A stretch of 64,000 nucleotides of DNA. Source: Mixophyes australis. Lineage: Eukaryota > Chordata > Amphibia > Anura > Limnodynastidae. Where the stretch lies: assembly GCA_036250195.1 (NCBI GenBank), contig JAVHZZ010000003.1, forward strand, positions 17,624,504 through 17,688,503, written 5' to 3'. The notes under the pieces are model-generated. The model made no database searches and was not told where the DNA came from. It saw only the letters and a program-made list of their open reading frames with translations. Below, piece by piece: positions 20,831 to 32,800 of the stretch. The stretch's first letter is position 1; each line of letters begins with the position of its first letter. The position numbers and the translations under genes were made by a program.

Positions 20831-21860
20831 CTAGTGGCAGCGGTAGTGTCTGTGAGTGGACCAGGGTCGGGGGAGAGGGGGTAGTGCACAGAGGAAACCA
20901 GGGAGGCTATGAGGGCTAATGGTGGGGCAATGAACAGAGGAGACCCAGCGGGAGAAAGGCTCAGAGGCGACCAGGGAGGTTAACTAACTACCGACTAACC
21001 AGCGGAGAGAAGGCAGCGTGGTGGCATCCGATCCGCGGCTGGAGATGGCCTCAGGACAGGAGCGGAGCAGCGAGGAGAGCGGCTTCCATAGGGCAGCAGT
21101 AGACAGCAGGAGACGGCGTCTGGAGGAGCAGGCCACCGGCGGTGAGGGAAGACTGCATGGAGGTTGGAGACATCATCAGAAGCAGGAGGACACGTGCGGT
21201 GAGCGATGGCAGCGTGGAGGCTGGAGACCGCATGGAGACCGGAGACGGCGTCGGGGCTGTAGCAGCAGGAGACAGCAGGCCGGAGCAGTCAGACCGGAGC
21301 AGCGGACAGCAGGCCGGAGCAGTGGGACCGTGAGACAGCAGACAGAGGAGGAACAGCGGGACCGCAGGCAGACCGGAGAGGAGACCAGACGTGGCAGCAA
21401 CAACAACAGCGTCAGGACCTGAGCCGGAGCAGCACATGGGAGCGGCAGCGTGTATGATGTCATCAGCAGAGAAAGGAGCATCAGGGTCTGAAGAGCCAGG
21501 ACGGAGGCGGCACAGCGGCAGGCGATCCAGGTAAGATTCAATTGGATAAGGCCCCGTGTAGAGGTAGAAGTCCTGGAGGTAGTAGAAGTCCCGGTGGAGG
21601 TAGTAGTCCGGGTGGTTCAGTGGGTTTTCAGCGGATAGTGGGGCCCAAGCCATGGGATAGAGTGGAGGTGGGGGCCAGGGAGCGTGCACCCGAGAGGAAG
21701 GTAGCCAGCATCATGGGCAAATAGCAGCGGGCACTAGGAAGGCATCTCCGGTGAAGGCATCTCTGGTGAAAATGCAGGCCCAGAGAAGGATTCAGCTGGA
21801 CATCAGCGGAGAGCAGGCAGGACACGTCTGTCCTGTTCAGAGTTCAGAGGCAGAGTTCCA
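20831..21860. other. GC-rich, purine-biased 5' region of the LINE
   Basis: Contains short degenerate repeats (GGAGCAG, GCAGGCCGGAGCAG near 21270-21320; GGTAGTAGAAGTCC near 21570-21610). Open frames of up to 212 codons occur on the minus strand, but their composition follows the repeats and no domain is recognisable. I treat it as untranslated LINE sequence. Confidence 0.6.
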
Positions 21861-22580
21861 ACATCCACCCCAAGGTGTCCAAAGAACGGGACGTCCACTA
21901 TTGGGACAACCCACAGAAACAAGATCAGAGTCTCTATTGGGCCTCAAAAGTACTGTCAATATAGGGGAATATAGACAGTAAGCAGATAGATGACAGCAAC
22001 CCCCCATAGAAATGATGCGCAGATTTCTAGGATGTGTGGGGAGTAACAGGTCTGCAAGTAATTTGTCAAGAAAGCGGGGATAGCCAAAGAAGGAATTGAT
22101 ATGTGTTAATGGAGAAACAAGGGTGTTGCAAGTGGTAATGTGACAAGAGCAAAGGGGTATTGAGCCCAAACCCCAAGAGATAGTTTGAGGTGGCAAAGGA
22201 AAGTTAAGAGATCTGGAAAGTCGCAAAATATGTGGATAGGCTAAATGTATCACAAGCTAAACGATGTAATGACTAAAATAATGAATCAAGTAGGTTGTGA
22301 ACTAAAAATGTATGCTTGATGCTGCGCAGCTGAAATTGTGAAATGTGCTCCTCCCTTATTCTGTGTAAAAGATTTCAGTGTGTTCAGATAAGAAGGACTG
22401 TATTTTGTTATCTGGCAATGTATGTAACATTGATAAAAAGGTTCTTCAAGTATACTTATATGTCTGGAGTGCCGAGTGATAATAATGTTGAAGCTAATTT
22501 GTATTTAGTCTAATACTGGGACTTGTAGTTCCACAGCAGTAGGCTGGAAGATAACAGTTAATTTTTCTTTTCTCTGTATG
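21861..22580 (+). other. ERV-1 internal block shared with ERV-3 and ERV-2
   Basis: 21840-22260 matches 6600-6230 in inverse orientation. 22330-22580 (TATTCTGTGTAAAAGAYTTCAG; CTGGGACTTGTAGTTCCACA) matches 6130-5900 inverted and 38990-39270 direct. Frames here are short on both strands. A minus-strand frame at 21837-22253 parallels the plus frame at 6237-6545 of inverted ERV-3, but since both are antisense to the virus I regard them as non-coding. Confidence 0.75.
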
Positions 22581-22774
22581 TGAGTTTTACCTCCGTCTTA
22601 ATGCGTGTGAGGGAGATACATGTTTGTCTGTCTTTACTGTTTTAAAAGATACATGTTTCAAGGTTGAAAAAGTTGTACATTTGTAAACATAATGCTTTTA
22701 AAGAGATGCAAAAGAAGTTTTAAAATCTTTGGTCCGTCACTGCACGATTTAGTGGACGGACAAGACTGTAAATA

Positions 22775-23017
22775 ATGTACATTATCAATATTATTACTAG
22801 TGTCAGAACAAAGTTGGCTGGGGTCCAACAAGTCGTTTCTGTATTTGAACAAAGTAATTTTGTTTCTGAAGTTGAGAAATATAGCTTTCTCTTTAATGAA
22901 GTTGAGAATTGTGGGAGTGAGATTTTACATGCAGATATATTAAAAGCGATTTTAGTCTGTGTAAAAATGGTGCTGATGAGTGTTCTCAGAAATAAGGAGA
23001 GTTTGTTATGCCCATAA
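22775..23017 (+). pseudogene. Unidentified ERV-1 ORF, 80 codons
   Basis: An open frame following the shared leader block. The predicted protein has a mixed polar/hydrophobic composition (VVSVFEQSNFVSEVEKYSF) with a helical look and no recognised retroviral motif. No Kozak context stands out. It may be a remnant of gag or of an accessory gene, or chance. No counterpart is preserved in ERV-2 or ERV-3, where that segment is missing. Confidence 0.25.
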
Positions 23018-23087
23018 AGAAATGGCTGAAAAAAATTATGTCTGTGAGGGAGACTTGCTTAAATGAATATATATTTTTACTTTCAAC

Positions 23088-23384
23088 ATGGAAATCACAG
23101 AATCTGGAAATATGTGTGAATATTTGGTCACGGGAGATTTTGTTGAGAAAATGTTGAGTGATTTACAGACACAATGTGAGGTATCTAACGAGAGTAATCT
23201 GATTTATGAGAGGAGCAGTGTTGCTTTCAAATGGCTGAAAGCCTGGAATCAAGATTACAGATTGAATGTTTGTAAACCCGTAAAAAACTTATTAGTGTCA
23301 TTCAAAGGGTCTGTACTAGGTGATGATGAGAAAGGAGTGGCTTTGAACGCCCGGTCTCGTCACTTTGACATTCCCTGTTTGTGA
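23088..23384 (+). pseudogene. Unidentified ERV-1 ORF, 98 codons
   Basis: Starts METIES-like (MEITESGNMCEYL) and contains VTGDFVEKMLSDLQTQ and SVAFKWLKAWNQDYRLNV. It is more protein-like than neighbouring frames (balanced composition, amphipathic pattern), yet I recognise no family. It lies in another frame from 22775-23017. It could be part of a retroviral gag or accessory protein, and the placement between leader and pol is the only context. Confidence 0.3.
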
Positions 23385-24205
23385 GATTAGGGACTGCCCC
23401 TTTAAGGAAATCATGGCATGGAAAGCATAGCGTAACAGTTAAGCTTTTAGCAGCTGTTCACAGCACAAAAATGTTTACTGGTTACCTGATAACGGTGTAC
23501 TGATACTGACAAGCATCATAGTTACTGTAATTCCTAGTGAATAAATGTTAATCTCTATGCAAAAGTTTTTTTCTTCACAGGTCTCCAGCTACAAAGACCC
23601 TTTAGGCAATCCAGATTGCATTTATCAAACTTCCAATGAATATAATTTTGCAATATGTTTTGATCTACAGCCACAACAAACATAAGTATAAACTAATGAA
23701 GGATTTAAAGAACGTAGACTTTGCTGAGTAATGATTACCTTGTTTTTAAAAGAGATATTAGAGTTTATGGGCTATTCGCATAGCAAATGCATGAACTAGG
23801 TGGTTTTTCAGAAGGTAGTTTTAAAGAGAAAAGGAGAAATGGACTAACATAGTTGAATATAAGATAGTGTTTGGGTTTGTTTTTGCTTTTTCTTTAAATT
23901 TTATATCAGATGGTTTGAAAGAAAGTAATGCAATGTAATTTCAAATTATGGTAGATAACAAAGGTTTTTATTTTTTTTCCTCATAATAGTTTTGAGTCAA
24001 TCTGTTTTGTATAGACATTCACTGCCCTTTTTTACTGTGCTATTATTATATACTGTAAATACTTCTTTGCATCATGGGTATGGTAATGGTATGGTAATGC
24101 ATTGATGGGAATTCAATGTTTGTACATAAAGGAAAAAAGCCTTAAGACTTTAAGAGCTATTATCTGTGCTCCTGCAATAGCACTTCTGGATGATAGCAAG
24201 CCATT
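23385..24205 (+). other. ERV-1 internal sequence without recognisable coding
   Basis: About 800 bp of AT-rich sequence with stops in all frames. By position it should correspond to gag-pol including the RT palm, but no RT motif was found, so that part is probably deleted or degraded. Confidence 0.5.
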
Positions 24206-26330
24206 TATACTCTCCTCTGAGTGGAGCCAAATGTTTAACCAATTTTAAGCTGAAGTAACTTCAGCGCCAGTACTGACTTTGCCAGCATATGACAAGCCTT
24301 TCACATTATTTTGTTATAAAGTAAGTGCATACGCACAAGGAGTACTGACACAGATACATGGTCGCAAGCTAAGGTCACTTGCATAAAAGCAGTGGCTGCA
24401 GCGGCCATAGTGTTTGGAAAAAGTACAGATATTGTGCTAGGGCACCCGGTAACCCTAATGGTGGCACATGCGGTAACAGACATTTTAAATCAAGCACAAG
24501 CAAAGCACTTCTCAGCAGCCAGACTTACGAAATATGAAATATCACTGCTAACTCCCTGTAACGTTACACTTAAGTGGTGCACAATGTTGAATCCTGCTGC
24601 CTTATTGCAGCAAGTTTCAAAAGATGGGAGAAGTACATGTATATATCGGGGTTCCCCTAGGGATTTGGGGTAAACCCATCCCAGCTTGAACAGGAAGAAA
24701 AAAAAATGCAAACACACAATTTTTCTTAATATGATTGTGTAGAACGGATGAGACAAGGATCTTTGGTTTTATCTGACATTAAAGATACACCACTACCAAA
24801 TGCAGACATCTCACGCTAACACATAGAGGGTGTTTCTTATACAGGGTGTGCTGTAACCACACACATAGAAAGAGTGATTCAACAGACTCTACCGAGTCAC
24901 ATGTCAGCACAAGAAGCTGAATTAAGGGCCCTGACACTTGCATGCATATATGCAAAAGGACAAAGAGTAAACATTTACATTGATTCAAGTTATGCTTTTG
25001 GAATTGCACATGTTTATGGCCTCATATGGAAAAGTAGGGACTTATAGTTTCAGCAAGCAAACCAGTCAACATGCTGAACATATCAGGGCACTGTTCACCG
25101 CATTCCAGCTGCCCTCCAAACTCAGTGATGAAGATGAAGACACACACAGAGACGCTACCCCAGAAACTAAGGGAAATAGACTGGTAGACCAGGCCGCACG
25201 AGAAGCTGCCATAGCCTCAGTACCCCAAGGGGAGTCTATTTACATGGTGACCCCTGACCCCAAATTTGACCGTTCCACACTCCAACTTATGCAGAGACAA
25301 GCAACAGAGAATGAGAAAAAGACTTGGGCAAAACATGGAGCACTAGAAGTGCAAGGAGAGTGGTGTAAAGGTCAGCGTTTGTGTCTGCCAAAAGCACTTT
25401 ACCCCATTATGGCCAATATAGCACACGGTAAAGTGCATCTGGGGGAAGATGCTATGGTTGTACTCACCAACAGGTTATGGATAGCAACAGGGTTTGTCCA
25501 AGCAGCACAGGCGTCAATGGCAGGATGCCTAATCTGTGCATAGAATAACCCGGGTAAGTCTGTCCCATGGAAAAGCACACCCCAGACACAGTATCCCTAT
25601 AATAGGATACAGACAGACTTTATACAACTTCCCAAATGCTCGGTCTTTGAGAATGTGCTAGTCTGTGTCAACTTCTTAAGTCACTGGCTGGAGGCATAGC
25701 TGTATAGGAAAGCAAATGCTAAAACAGTAGCCAAGAAAATTACGAGTGAGGTAATCTGCTGATATGGTGTACCAGAGGTCATTGAAAGTGACAGAGGAAC
25801 ACACTTTACGGGGCAAGGATTCCAGGACCTGTTAAAAGACATGGGAATCATATCTGCCCTTCACACCCCTCACAAACCTCAAAGTTCGGGATGTGTGAAG
25901 TGCCTTAATGGTACTCTGAAATTTAAAATGCAGAAAACAATGGCTGAAACAGGCCTGCCATGGATCTCAGTAAGAAACACTGCTAGGAAAGACAATGGTT
26001 TAGCACTAAATGAGATACTGTTTGGCACAGCACACAGAACAGGCTGTTACTTTCCGTAGCAACTACAGCATGTATATTGTGATTTGTTGAACTATGTTGC
26101 TTTATTATAGAAACAACAAACTGAAATACATGGTCAAGTGATTTCTTCCATTCCAGGCCCTAATTTTGATGCAGGTACCCATAAACTGCAACCAGGGGAC
26201 TGGGTGGTCGTAATAAAGCACGTCAGGAAGAGTCTTGAACCCAGATTCGAGAGTACTTTCCATGTCTCCCATGGTAGTGGAAGTACAGGGACATGACACC
26301 TAAATACACGTATCCCACTGCAAGATCTGC
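24206..26330 (+). pseudogene. ERV-1 pol remnant: RT connection, RNase H, integrase
   Basis: 24206-24673 matches ERV-2 40290-40650 (YDKPFTLF, HAVTDILNQA, SAARLTKYE), the RT connection segment. RNase H follows in broken frames: SAQEAELRALT and NIYIDSSYAFG are present, the first catalytic Asp region is lost. Integrase: the zinc-binding part at about 25395-25545 (AHGKVHLGEDA, GCLICA), the core with Asp at 25616-25618 and Asp at 25790-25792, and a C-terminal domain at 26175-26260 (LQPGDWVVVIKHVRKS). At the DD35E glutamate position (25898-25900) the codon is AAG, Lys. Several stops interrupt the core. It resembles gamma/epsilon-type retroviral pol. The copy is inactive. Confidence 0.85.
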
Positions 26331-26889
26331 AGACAAGGAGAGTCTGAGTAAAATGTATTTTACAAGTTTTTAAAGGTGCAAGGGAGACCAGAGAGTGGTG
26401 TTCATTGATATTAGCAGAAGAAATATTGATTGCATGTTATGTTCCTTTGTTGTAGACTGTAGATGTGTACTAGTCTAGAAAGGAAAGCTAGGTCTGGAAA
26501 ACCCAGACTCATGCCAATAGTAATGTACAGATCATTATACATAATGAGAAAAATTCCAATATGAAAGTTTAACCCAACCAAATAAGAAAAGAGCAACCCA
26601 TGACTGCAGGGGTGTACACCCAATACAGAAATGTATTTGTGAGTATTGTGACCCAACACATTATTACATTTACACAAGACAAAAGGTTAATATTGGACTA
26701 CCTGACAGCTTAGTCTGGAGGGTACTGCCTGACCCTAAATATTTAAATTGAAGCCCAGGGTTGCACCTTTTTAACTAGTGATGCAGATGATCCAGAGAAA
26801 ATGTTTGATGAACACTTACAAAAAAATAAGACATGAAATATACATTTTTAAAGGAGCACACTGGAGATGCTTATCTAGAAGGATAGTTT
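26331..26889 (+). other. ERV-1 segment, probably decayed env
   Basis: Lies after integrase where env belongs. No frame of useful length remains on the plus strand. I see no furin site or cysteine pattern. Called env by position only. Confidence 0.3.
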
Positions 26890-26973
26890 TCATGGCTGTA
26901 CCTGGCCGATTGGTTCAAGGGTATAGGAGGATGGTTATCAGGTTTTATACATGTTGCATTTCAAAGACTGTAA
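26890..26973 (+). pseudogene. Possible env membrane-proximal remnant of ERV-1
   Basis: A 27-codon open stretch ending in TAA reads as a Trp/Gly-rich hydrophobic segment (WLYLADWFKGIGGWLSGF) like the region just before and into the membrane anchor of retroviral transmembrane subunits. It lies about 600 bp before the 3' LTR. Short and isolated, so weak. Confidence 0.35.
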
Positions 26974-27578
26974 CTAATCCTTATTGTAATATATATATAT
27001 ATACTAATAAAATTGATGATGTGGCTTATTAATAAGTGTAGTAAAGCTAAGTGTTTCTCTTCCAGAAAAATTAAAGTTACCACATCTGTCTAAACCGCTG
27101 TACTGTATACTCCATCTAATGAGTGTGAACCTTGTGGAACTCTCAGTACTACTGCCAGTTGTGATCAGTGCAGAAACCAAGAACCTTTTCCTTGGAATCC
27201 ACATGGTCAATACTGAAATGTATCCTTATGAAGATATACAGCACAATGGACAGTCCCTTCTATTGTGAAATAAGTGACATATAACACTTGCCGAGTGCAC
27301 TGTGTATTTTCTCTCTCCCTTTCCTTTTTTTCCTTCCCTAAGAAATCCATAGTTAGAAGACAAAAAGGAAGCACAAGAGGCCCCAGAGACTCTCATGTTC
27401 ACTGATATATGTGAATATCTGACATCAGGACATGTAGCGGGTGCAAGATGGTTGTCGACTCATTGACCATCTATCAGCTAGAAAAGGGATCATGGACTTG
27501 CTATTGGTGGGGGATGGGTTGTTCTGTGTATCTAGTTTTAGGCATCCCTATTCATATGTTCTGTTAGAAGGGTGTATG

Positions 27579-28007
27579 TGTATAAGTACCCACTTTGCTA
27601 AGCTGACGCCATCTTGTTGCCTTATAGCCATTTTGTTCAGATATAGCTTAAATACAAATTAGATGCACCTGGTTTGTAGGAGTAATTCATTATTTGCAAG
27701 GCTATGCTTATAACCTTTGACATAGCAGACAGGAGATAAACCAACCCCCCCTACCCTGGGGAGAATTCCTGTGTGATAATGAGAGAATGTAGTAATATCT
27801 GTTTAAAGGAAGCATGAGTGGTTAAAACCTTTTGGGGTGTAGATTTCTGTAATATGTGATTTTTGCTATATAGATAGGGACTTGTAACTAATAAAGCAGA
27901 GCTAATTGTGCACGCAAACCATGCAGTGTATTTAATTCTCTTCAGCTGATGAGCTCATAACTGATAAACTGACACTTACAGGTGAACAATCTGAAATAGA
28001 TTCGGCA
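27579..28007 (+). repeat. 3' LTR of ERV-1
   Basis: Aligns with the 5' LTR from TTTGCTAAGCTGACG (27594) to GATTCGGCA (28007). It has AATAAA near 27888-27893 and about 35 extra bp (27844-27880). The first 15 bp align poorly, so the exact start is uncertain by about 20 bp. No clear polypurine tract precedes it. The right edge is fixed by the AAGT duplication and by copy B. Confidence 0.85.
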
Positions 28008-28011
28008 AAGT

Positions 28012-29890
28012 TTAAGCAGGAATATTATTATATTTTTAAGTTTTAGCATGTATGAAAGAGCATGACTTTGTAAACTCATGTACACATGCAAGTTAGTCCA
28101 TTGTCTCAACCTTTACAGCAGGATTGCATTCCACTGTCAACTAAATTCCTGCATGAATGTTTATCACACCAAGGGGTGGGTCACATAGCCTTTGTAGCTG
28201 TGTGTCTGTGTGTGTTAAGATAATGAAAATCAGTTTTTTGTTTTATTATAGATGACTGTATTAGGTAATCAAATGTAATGTCTCTGTGTTACGATCTCTC
28301 CTGTATAAATAAGCTCTGAAGATGCCACCGAACAATACTTAATTGTATCATCTGCCATCCCTTTGTCTGTTTGTATATCTGTGACCAGTAAACACCGAAA
28401 AGTACAGATCCTAGAACTCCATAAGGGGGCATTTCTGCCTTTAAATGAGAGCTCCCATAACACCAGAGGACAAATCACTACCCAGGTAAAGCTGTAGTCA
28501 GGCTGATGTTGACATTTTGGTCTCTGCCAGTTGACAGGGAAGGGGCAATTGGTCCCAGGAGTCCTGATCTCTCTCAGAGTGAGAGATGTGTGTTGGTGAC
28601 TTGAGATAGATTCCTTACTGGTAGCCTCAAAGGAGAGAACATCTGCATCCTTAGAGAAGATTGGATGGACAGCGCTCCCTCAGAGTGGCTAGGATACTGG
28701 TAAGGTGCTTTTATTATGCCCTGTATGTGGGCTGTGCAAGTCTATATGTGTGCTGGCTCTCATTTTGGAATTGCTTTACTTTCCAATACTCTGCTCTATG
28801 ATTGCTTCTCAGAGCACGTGTGGGCGAGATCAGGTCAATTGTGGATCTCTTCTATACCTGTGTGCAAAATGTCGGCTTGTCATTCATTCATTATATCCTA
28901 GCAAAGAGAGGCGGATCGATGGGAAATATACTCTGCTATTCACACTTACATGAACTTGATAACAGTAACCTGTAATTGCAGGCACCTGATAACACCTGGT
29001 TACAGGCACTAGATTTAGAAGTGTGGTAGTTATTATCCTAGCTGATGGTACTGAAGGAAATAGGTCAGGGAAAGCAATGTACATTTAGGTGCAGTCAGCG
29101 TAGACGTGGTATTGGAGGCCAAATGAGCACATTAGTGCCCCCAAGATAAGAGGTGTACAATATTAAAGTACAACATTTAGAAAAAAAACCCTGTGGGACC
29201 ACAATAGAGAGTGGGATTGGAGGGGAGAATGTGCCAGAGGTCGATACACAACATGAGCGTTACGAGAGATAGGAAGTAAACCAGGAAAAAACTGTGTCTA
29301 GATGAACAATTGAATGAAGGATGTTTTGGAGAAGAGGGTGTTAAACAGTGTCCAAAGCAGAAGAGAGTTTTAGGAGAATGAGTATTGAGAATTAAAAATA
29401 TTAATATTTATTCTTAAAAACATTTTCAATAATCAAATAAAACACAAATTAAAAACAAACTGTAAATACAAAATCGTTTATAAAAAAAAACCACATCAAA
29501 TACAAATGCATGGATGGTTTTTTTCCCCCATGGTTGGAGGTGTTGCAAGACAGGTAATGCTGGAACCCATAAGGGCTGTCTTCTTTATCTGTTTAAAATA
29601 TTATAGAAAAAGAGATTAACCTTAGGCCATTTTGAAATAAAAAAATACTTGACTGTGTGTATTTTGTACACGACTGTACTTTCCAGCTGCAAAATCTGCA
29701 ATTTCTGATGCCTTAACTGTAACGCAAGTCCCCCAATAACATAAAAGGACTAACATTGTTAACTATAGATACGAACATGCTTACAAAGGCAACTCTTTCT
29801 TGTCCTGATCCTCCTCCATGACATGATCCTGACCACACCTCTTTGGTGCTCCAGCTGACAGCTGAAATGAGGCATAAGGTTTCTAGAGAG
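28012..29890. repeat. Segmental duplication, copy A, distal part
   Basis: Aligns with 52783-54690: TATTATTATATTTTTAAGTT, GATCCTAGAACTCCATA, GGGGCAATTGGTCCCAGGAG, CAGAGCACGTGTGGGCGAG and TGCTCCAGCTGACAGCTG occur in the same order. Together with 9930-15540 it forms one duplicon split by ERV-1. Copy B has extra sequence near 53530-53930 and lacks part of A near 28090-28380. Similarity ends at about 29890/54690, where a LINE begins in A. No gene is seen in it. Confidence 0.9.
29085..29400 (-). pseudogene. Fossil L2-type RT fragment in duplicon copy A
   Basis: On the minus strand a stretch resembles the RT of the L2 LINE at 17940-18230: a broken LSSALDTV motif near 29350, a VPQG relic near 29180 and SFGLQYHVYAD near 29100-29135. 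All are interrupted by stops. The counterpart in copy B is 53955-54290, so the fragment predates the duplication. Confidence 0.65.
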
Positions 29891-29899
29891 TCAGACATC

Positions 29900-32800
29900 C
29901 TGACTGAATAAGTGGAAGTGAGAAAGGCCCTTAACCAATTAATGTCAGGTAAGATAGGGTTGGATTATCGTAAATGTCACAATAAGTTATATCAGTGGGG
30001 AGACAAACCGGGAAAACTTTTGGATCGAGCTTTGCAAACCCAAAAAGCACAACTGTATATACCACACATTAAATCAGAAACTGGGAAATTATGTGTTACC
30101 TCGTCCGATATAGCTAAGATATTTCATGCTTATTATTCTAATTTTTATAATCTTAACAGTGATTCACTTCCGGCAGATCGCTCAATTAAGCAGGAACACA
30201 TAGCTAATTATCTTAAGCACGGGTAAATTTTCCCACACTATATATAGAAACCATACAAATTCTGGAAGCTCCCTTTTCTTCTGGGGAATTAGAGGAGGTA
30301 ATCAAAACGATACATTTGGGTAAGAGTCCAGGGCCAGACCACCTCACAATATTATACTACAAAACCTTTAAAACTAAATTGATACCTCTCATGCTTCAGG
30401 CCTTCAATGCGATCTCTGCTTAATCTCATTTCTCACATCACTCTCTGAAAGCCCATATCACTGCGCTGCCTAAAGAGGGAAAAGATCCAGCGCTATGTCC
30501 TAGTTATACGCCCATATCCCTGCTTAATGTTGACATAAAACTATATGCCAAACTTATAGCTAATATACTGAAATCGTTTTTGCCTATGATTATCCACTCA
30601 GACCAGGTGGGGTTTGTCCCGGGCCGTGAGGCGCATGACAATACTACTAAAATAATTGATTTGATCCAGTTTGCTACCTCTATCAATACTCCACTGTTTT
30701 ATTATCTACGGATACGGAAAAAGCATTCAATAAAGTTGACTGGGACTTCATGCAGGGTGTGTTTAGCCATCTGGGCTTAGGGCCGGTGCGGCTGGCAAGG
30801 ATTCAAATGCTATACACACATCCAACAGCTAGAGTTAAGGTTAATGGGGATCTATTTGAACCCGTTAACATAACAAATGGAACGAGGCAAAGATGCCCCT
30901 TGTCTTCTATGGTTTTCATTCTATTCATGGAGGCATTAGGGCGGTCCATTAGAGCGAACCCAGATATTTCTGGAGTGCGGATGGGAGATAAAAGGTTTAA
31001 ATTAGCACTCTTTGCGGAAGACCTCCTTGCCATCCTTACGAATCCAATAGTTTCCATTCCGAATCTAATGTCAGAATTCCACATTTTTGCGGAGTTAGCT
31101 GATTTTAAAGTTAATTATTCAAAGTCAGTGGCCCTTAACTTTTCTTCTGCATCTGACGTAATTGAAGGTCTGAAGTCGGCTTTTCCCTTTGTCTGGCACC
31201 CCACACATCTTAAATACTTGGGGGTGATTATAAATAAAGATAACTCAAAGATCTACACTGATAACTTCCTCCCCATTACTACAACTATCCGTTCAAATCT
31301 GGGGGACTGGCTCCAGAAGGACTTTTCCCTGATAGTTAGAGTCAATGTGGTAAAACTGAATTTACTTCTGAGAGTTCTATACCTTCTACATACACTCCCA
31401 ATCCATGTCCCCATTTCATGGTTTAATTAACTACATAGAGCCATTAGACACTTTGTTTGGAGGGGCAGGAGGTCTCCTTTCAAGCATGACATACTATATA
31501 AATGCAAATGTGATGGTGGCTTACAGTTGCCACATTTCTCTACATATTGTGACTCCGTTATGCTGAATGGAGTTCTTGATTGGATGAGAGGAGGGGGGGA
31601 CAGTCAGTGTGTCTTGATTGAAGGTTACATATTAAACACACAAATTGATCTTGCTCCATGGCAGTCCCTGCTTCCCACTGTTAAACACTCAACTATCTCT
31701 CCCACTTTGTCTAGATGGGCAAAGCTGCACATTAATCCACATATTTCCACAAAACACTCACCCTTGAAAGCACTTTTTGGCAACCCGGACTTTCCCCTGG
31801 GTCTTTCAAGACAGACTTTCCAATATTGGATTGAAGCAGGGGTAACTCGTGTTAGCCAGCTGGTGGACACTTAAGCAGTTGCCGATTTACAGGCAAAATG
31901 GGATCTACCCAATGTGGAAATATGGAGACACATTCAATTGATGCATTTTTCGTGTTCTAGAGGCTTCCGTGAGAAGGCGGGCAGGGCTCTCACACAGTTT
32001 GAATCTCTATGTACCATGTCCCAATGCCCTGGGCACACCTATCATTTATATATAAGCTCTTGATTGGGCATTTATTCAATGCACTACCTAAGCTCACTAG
32101 AGATTGGGAGCGGGAGTTAAATACAGTCATACCTGAGTCAGAGTGGGGGGATATATTTCAGCGTACTCATGCTAGTTCAGTTAGCGTGAGAGTTTGTTAA
32201 AACTCAAACAAAATATTGACTAGGTGGTACTGGTGTCCCAGCCTCCTAGCTAAAATGTTCCCTGGTGTCTCGGATCTTTGTTGGAGGTGTCAGGGAGCAT
32301 TGGACACTCCATTGCACATCTGGTGGGAATGCGCGGCACTCAGACCATTCTGGTATGCGGTGGTCCTCATCTCCAAAACAATTGTGGGAATTGAATTGCC
32401 AAATTGTCCGAGATATTGGTTACTCAATGATACTAAAATTCCAATCTCCCAATATAAAATGTGCTCTGTAAAATACCGTAATAGTGCAGCAAAGGCTGTG
32501 ATACCGGTCCACTGGAGATCACTATCAGCTCCCGCTATAAAAGAATGGTTTGCAAGTATAAACTTTTATATTTCAATGGATGATATAATTTATTCTGCGG
32601 CCGATAAATATAGTGAATTTTACTTGCTGTGGTCAGAATGTATAGAGTTCAAAGACAATACATTGTTCACTCAGTGGAATATTTGAAGACCAACACCCCC
32701 TCCCCCTCAACTTGCCTTCCTTCCCAGTCTTCCCCTTCTGTATTTCTACCCCCTACCCCCCTTTCTTATAGAGCGGTTAAACAGTTACATTCTTTTCTGG

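Larger units (their letters stand above)
16779..21830 (-). mobile_element. L2/CR1-type LINE, nearly full length
   Basis: Non-LTR retrotransposon on the minus strand. Its 3' end is an (ATT)n run (16779-16806) preceded by a conserved tail (GCGGAAACC...ACAAATAAATGATAAT on the minus strand). The ORF occupies 20085-17107. The 5' region (about 20.3-21.8 kb) has a 36-bp minisatellite and a GC-rich, GGA/CAG-rich stretch. It is inserted in the gag-like repeats of ERV-1, so it is younger than ERV-1. The 5' boundary lies somewhere in 21780-21860 and no target duplication could be fixed. Confidence 0.88.
15541..28007 (+). mobile_element. ERV-1: endogenous retrovirus inserted in copy A, with nested insertions
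   Basis: Flanking LTRs (15541-15934 and about 27579-28007) enclose a leader, a gag-like repeat region, pol remnants and a trace of env. It carries a foldback MITE (16387-16719) and an L2-like LINE (16779 to about 21830). Alignment with copy B, which lacks it, gives a 4-bp target duplication: ATGT (15537-15540) on the left and AAGT (28008-28011) on the right, with copy B reading ATGT then TTAA. Four bp is the duplication size of gammaretrovirus-like integrases. The element is old: pol is broken and RT is missing. Confidence 0.9.

Noticed and set aside
21051..21689. 212-codon minus-strand frame and overlapping plus-strand frames
   Set aside because: Composition follows CAG/GGA repeats, with no domain, and it lies in the LINE 5' region.
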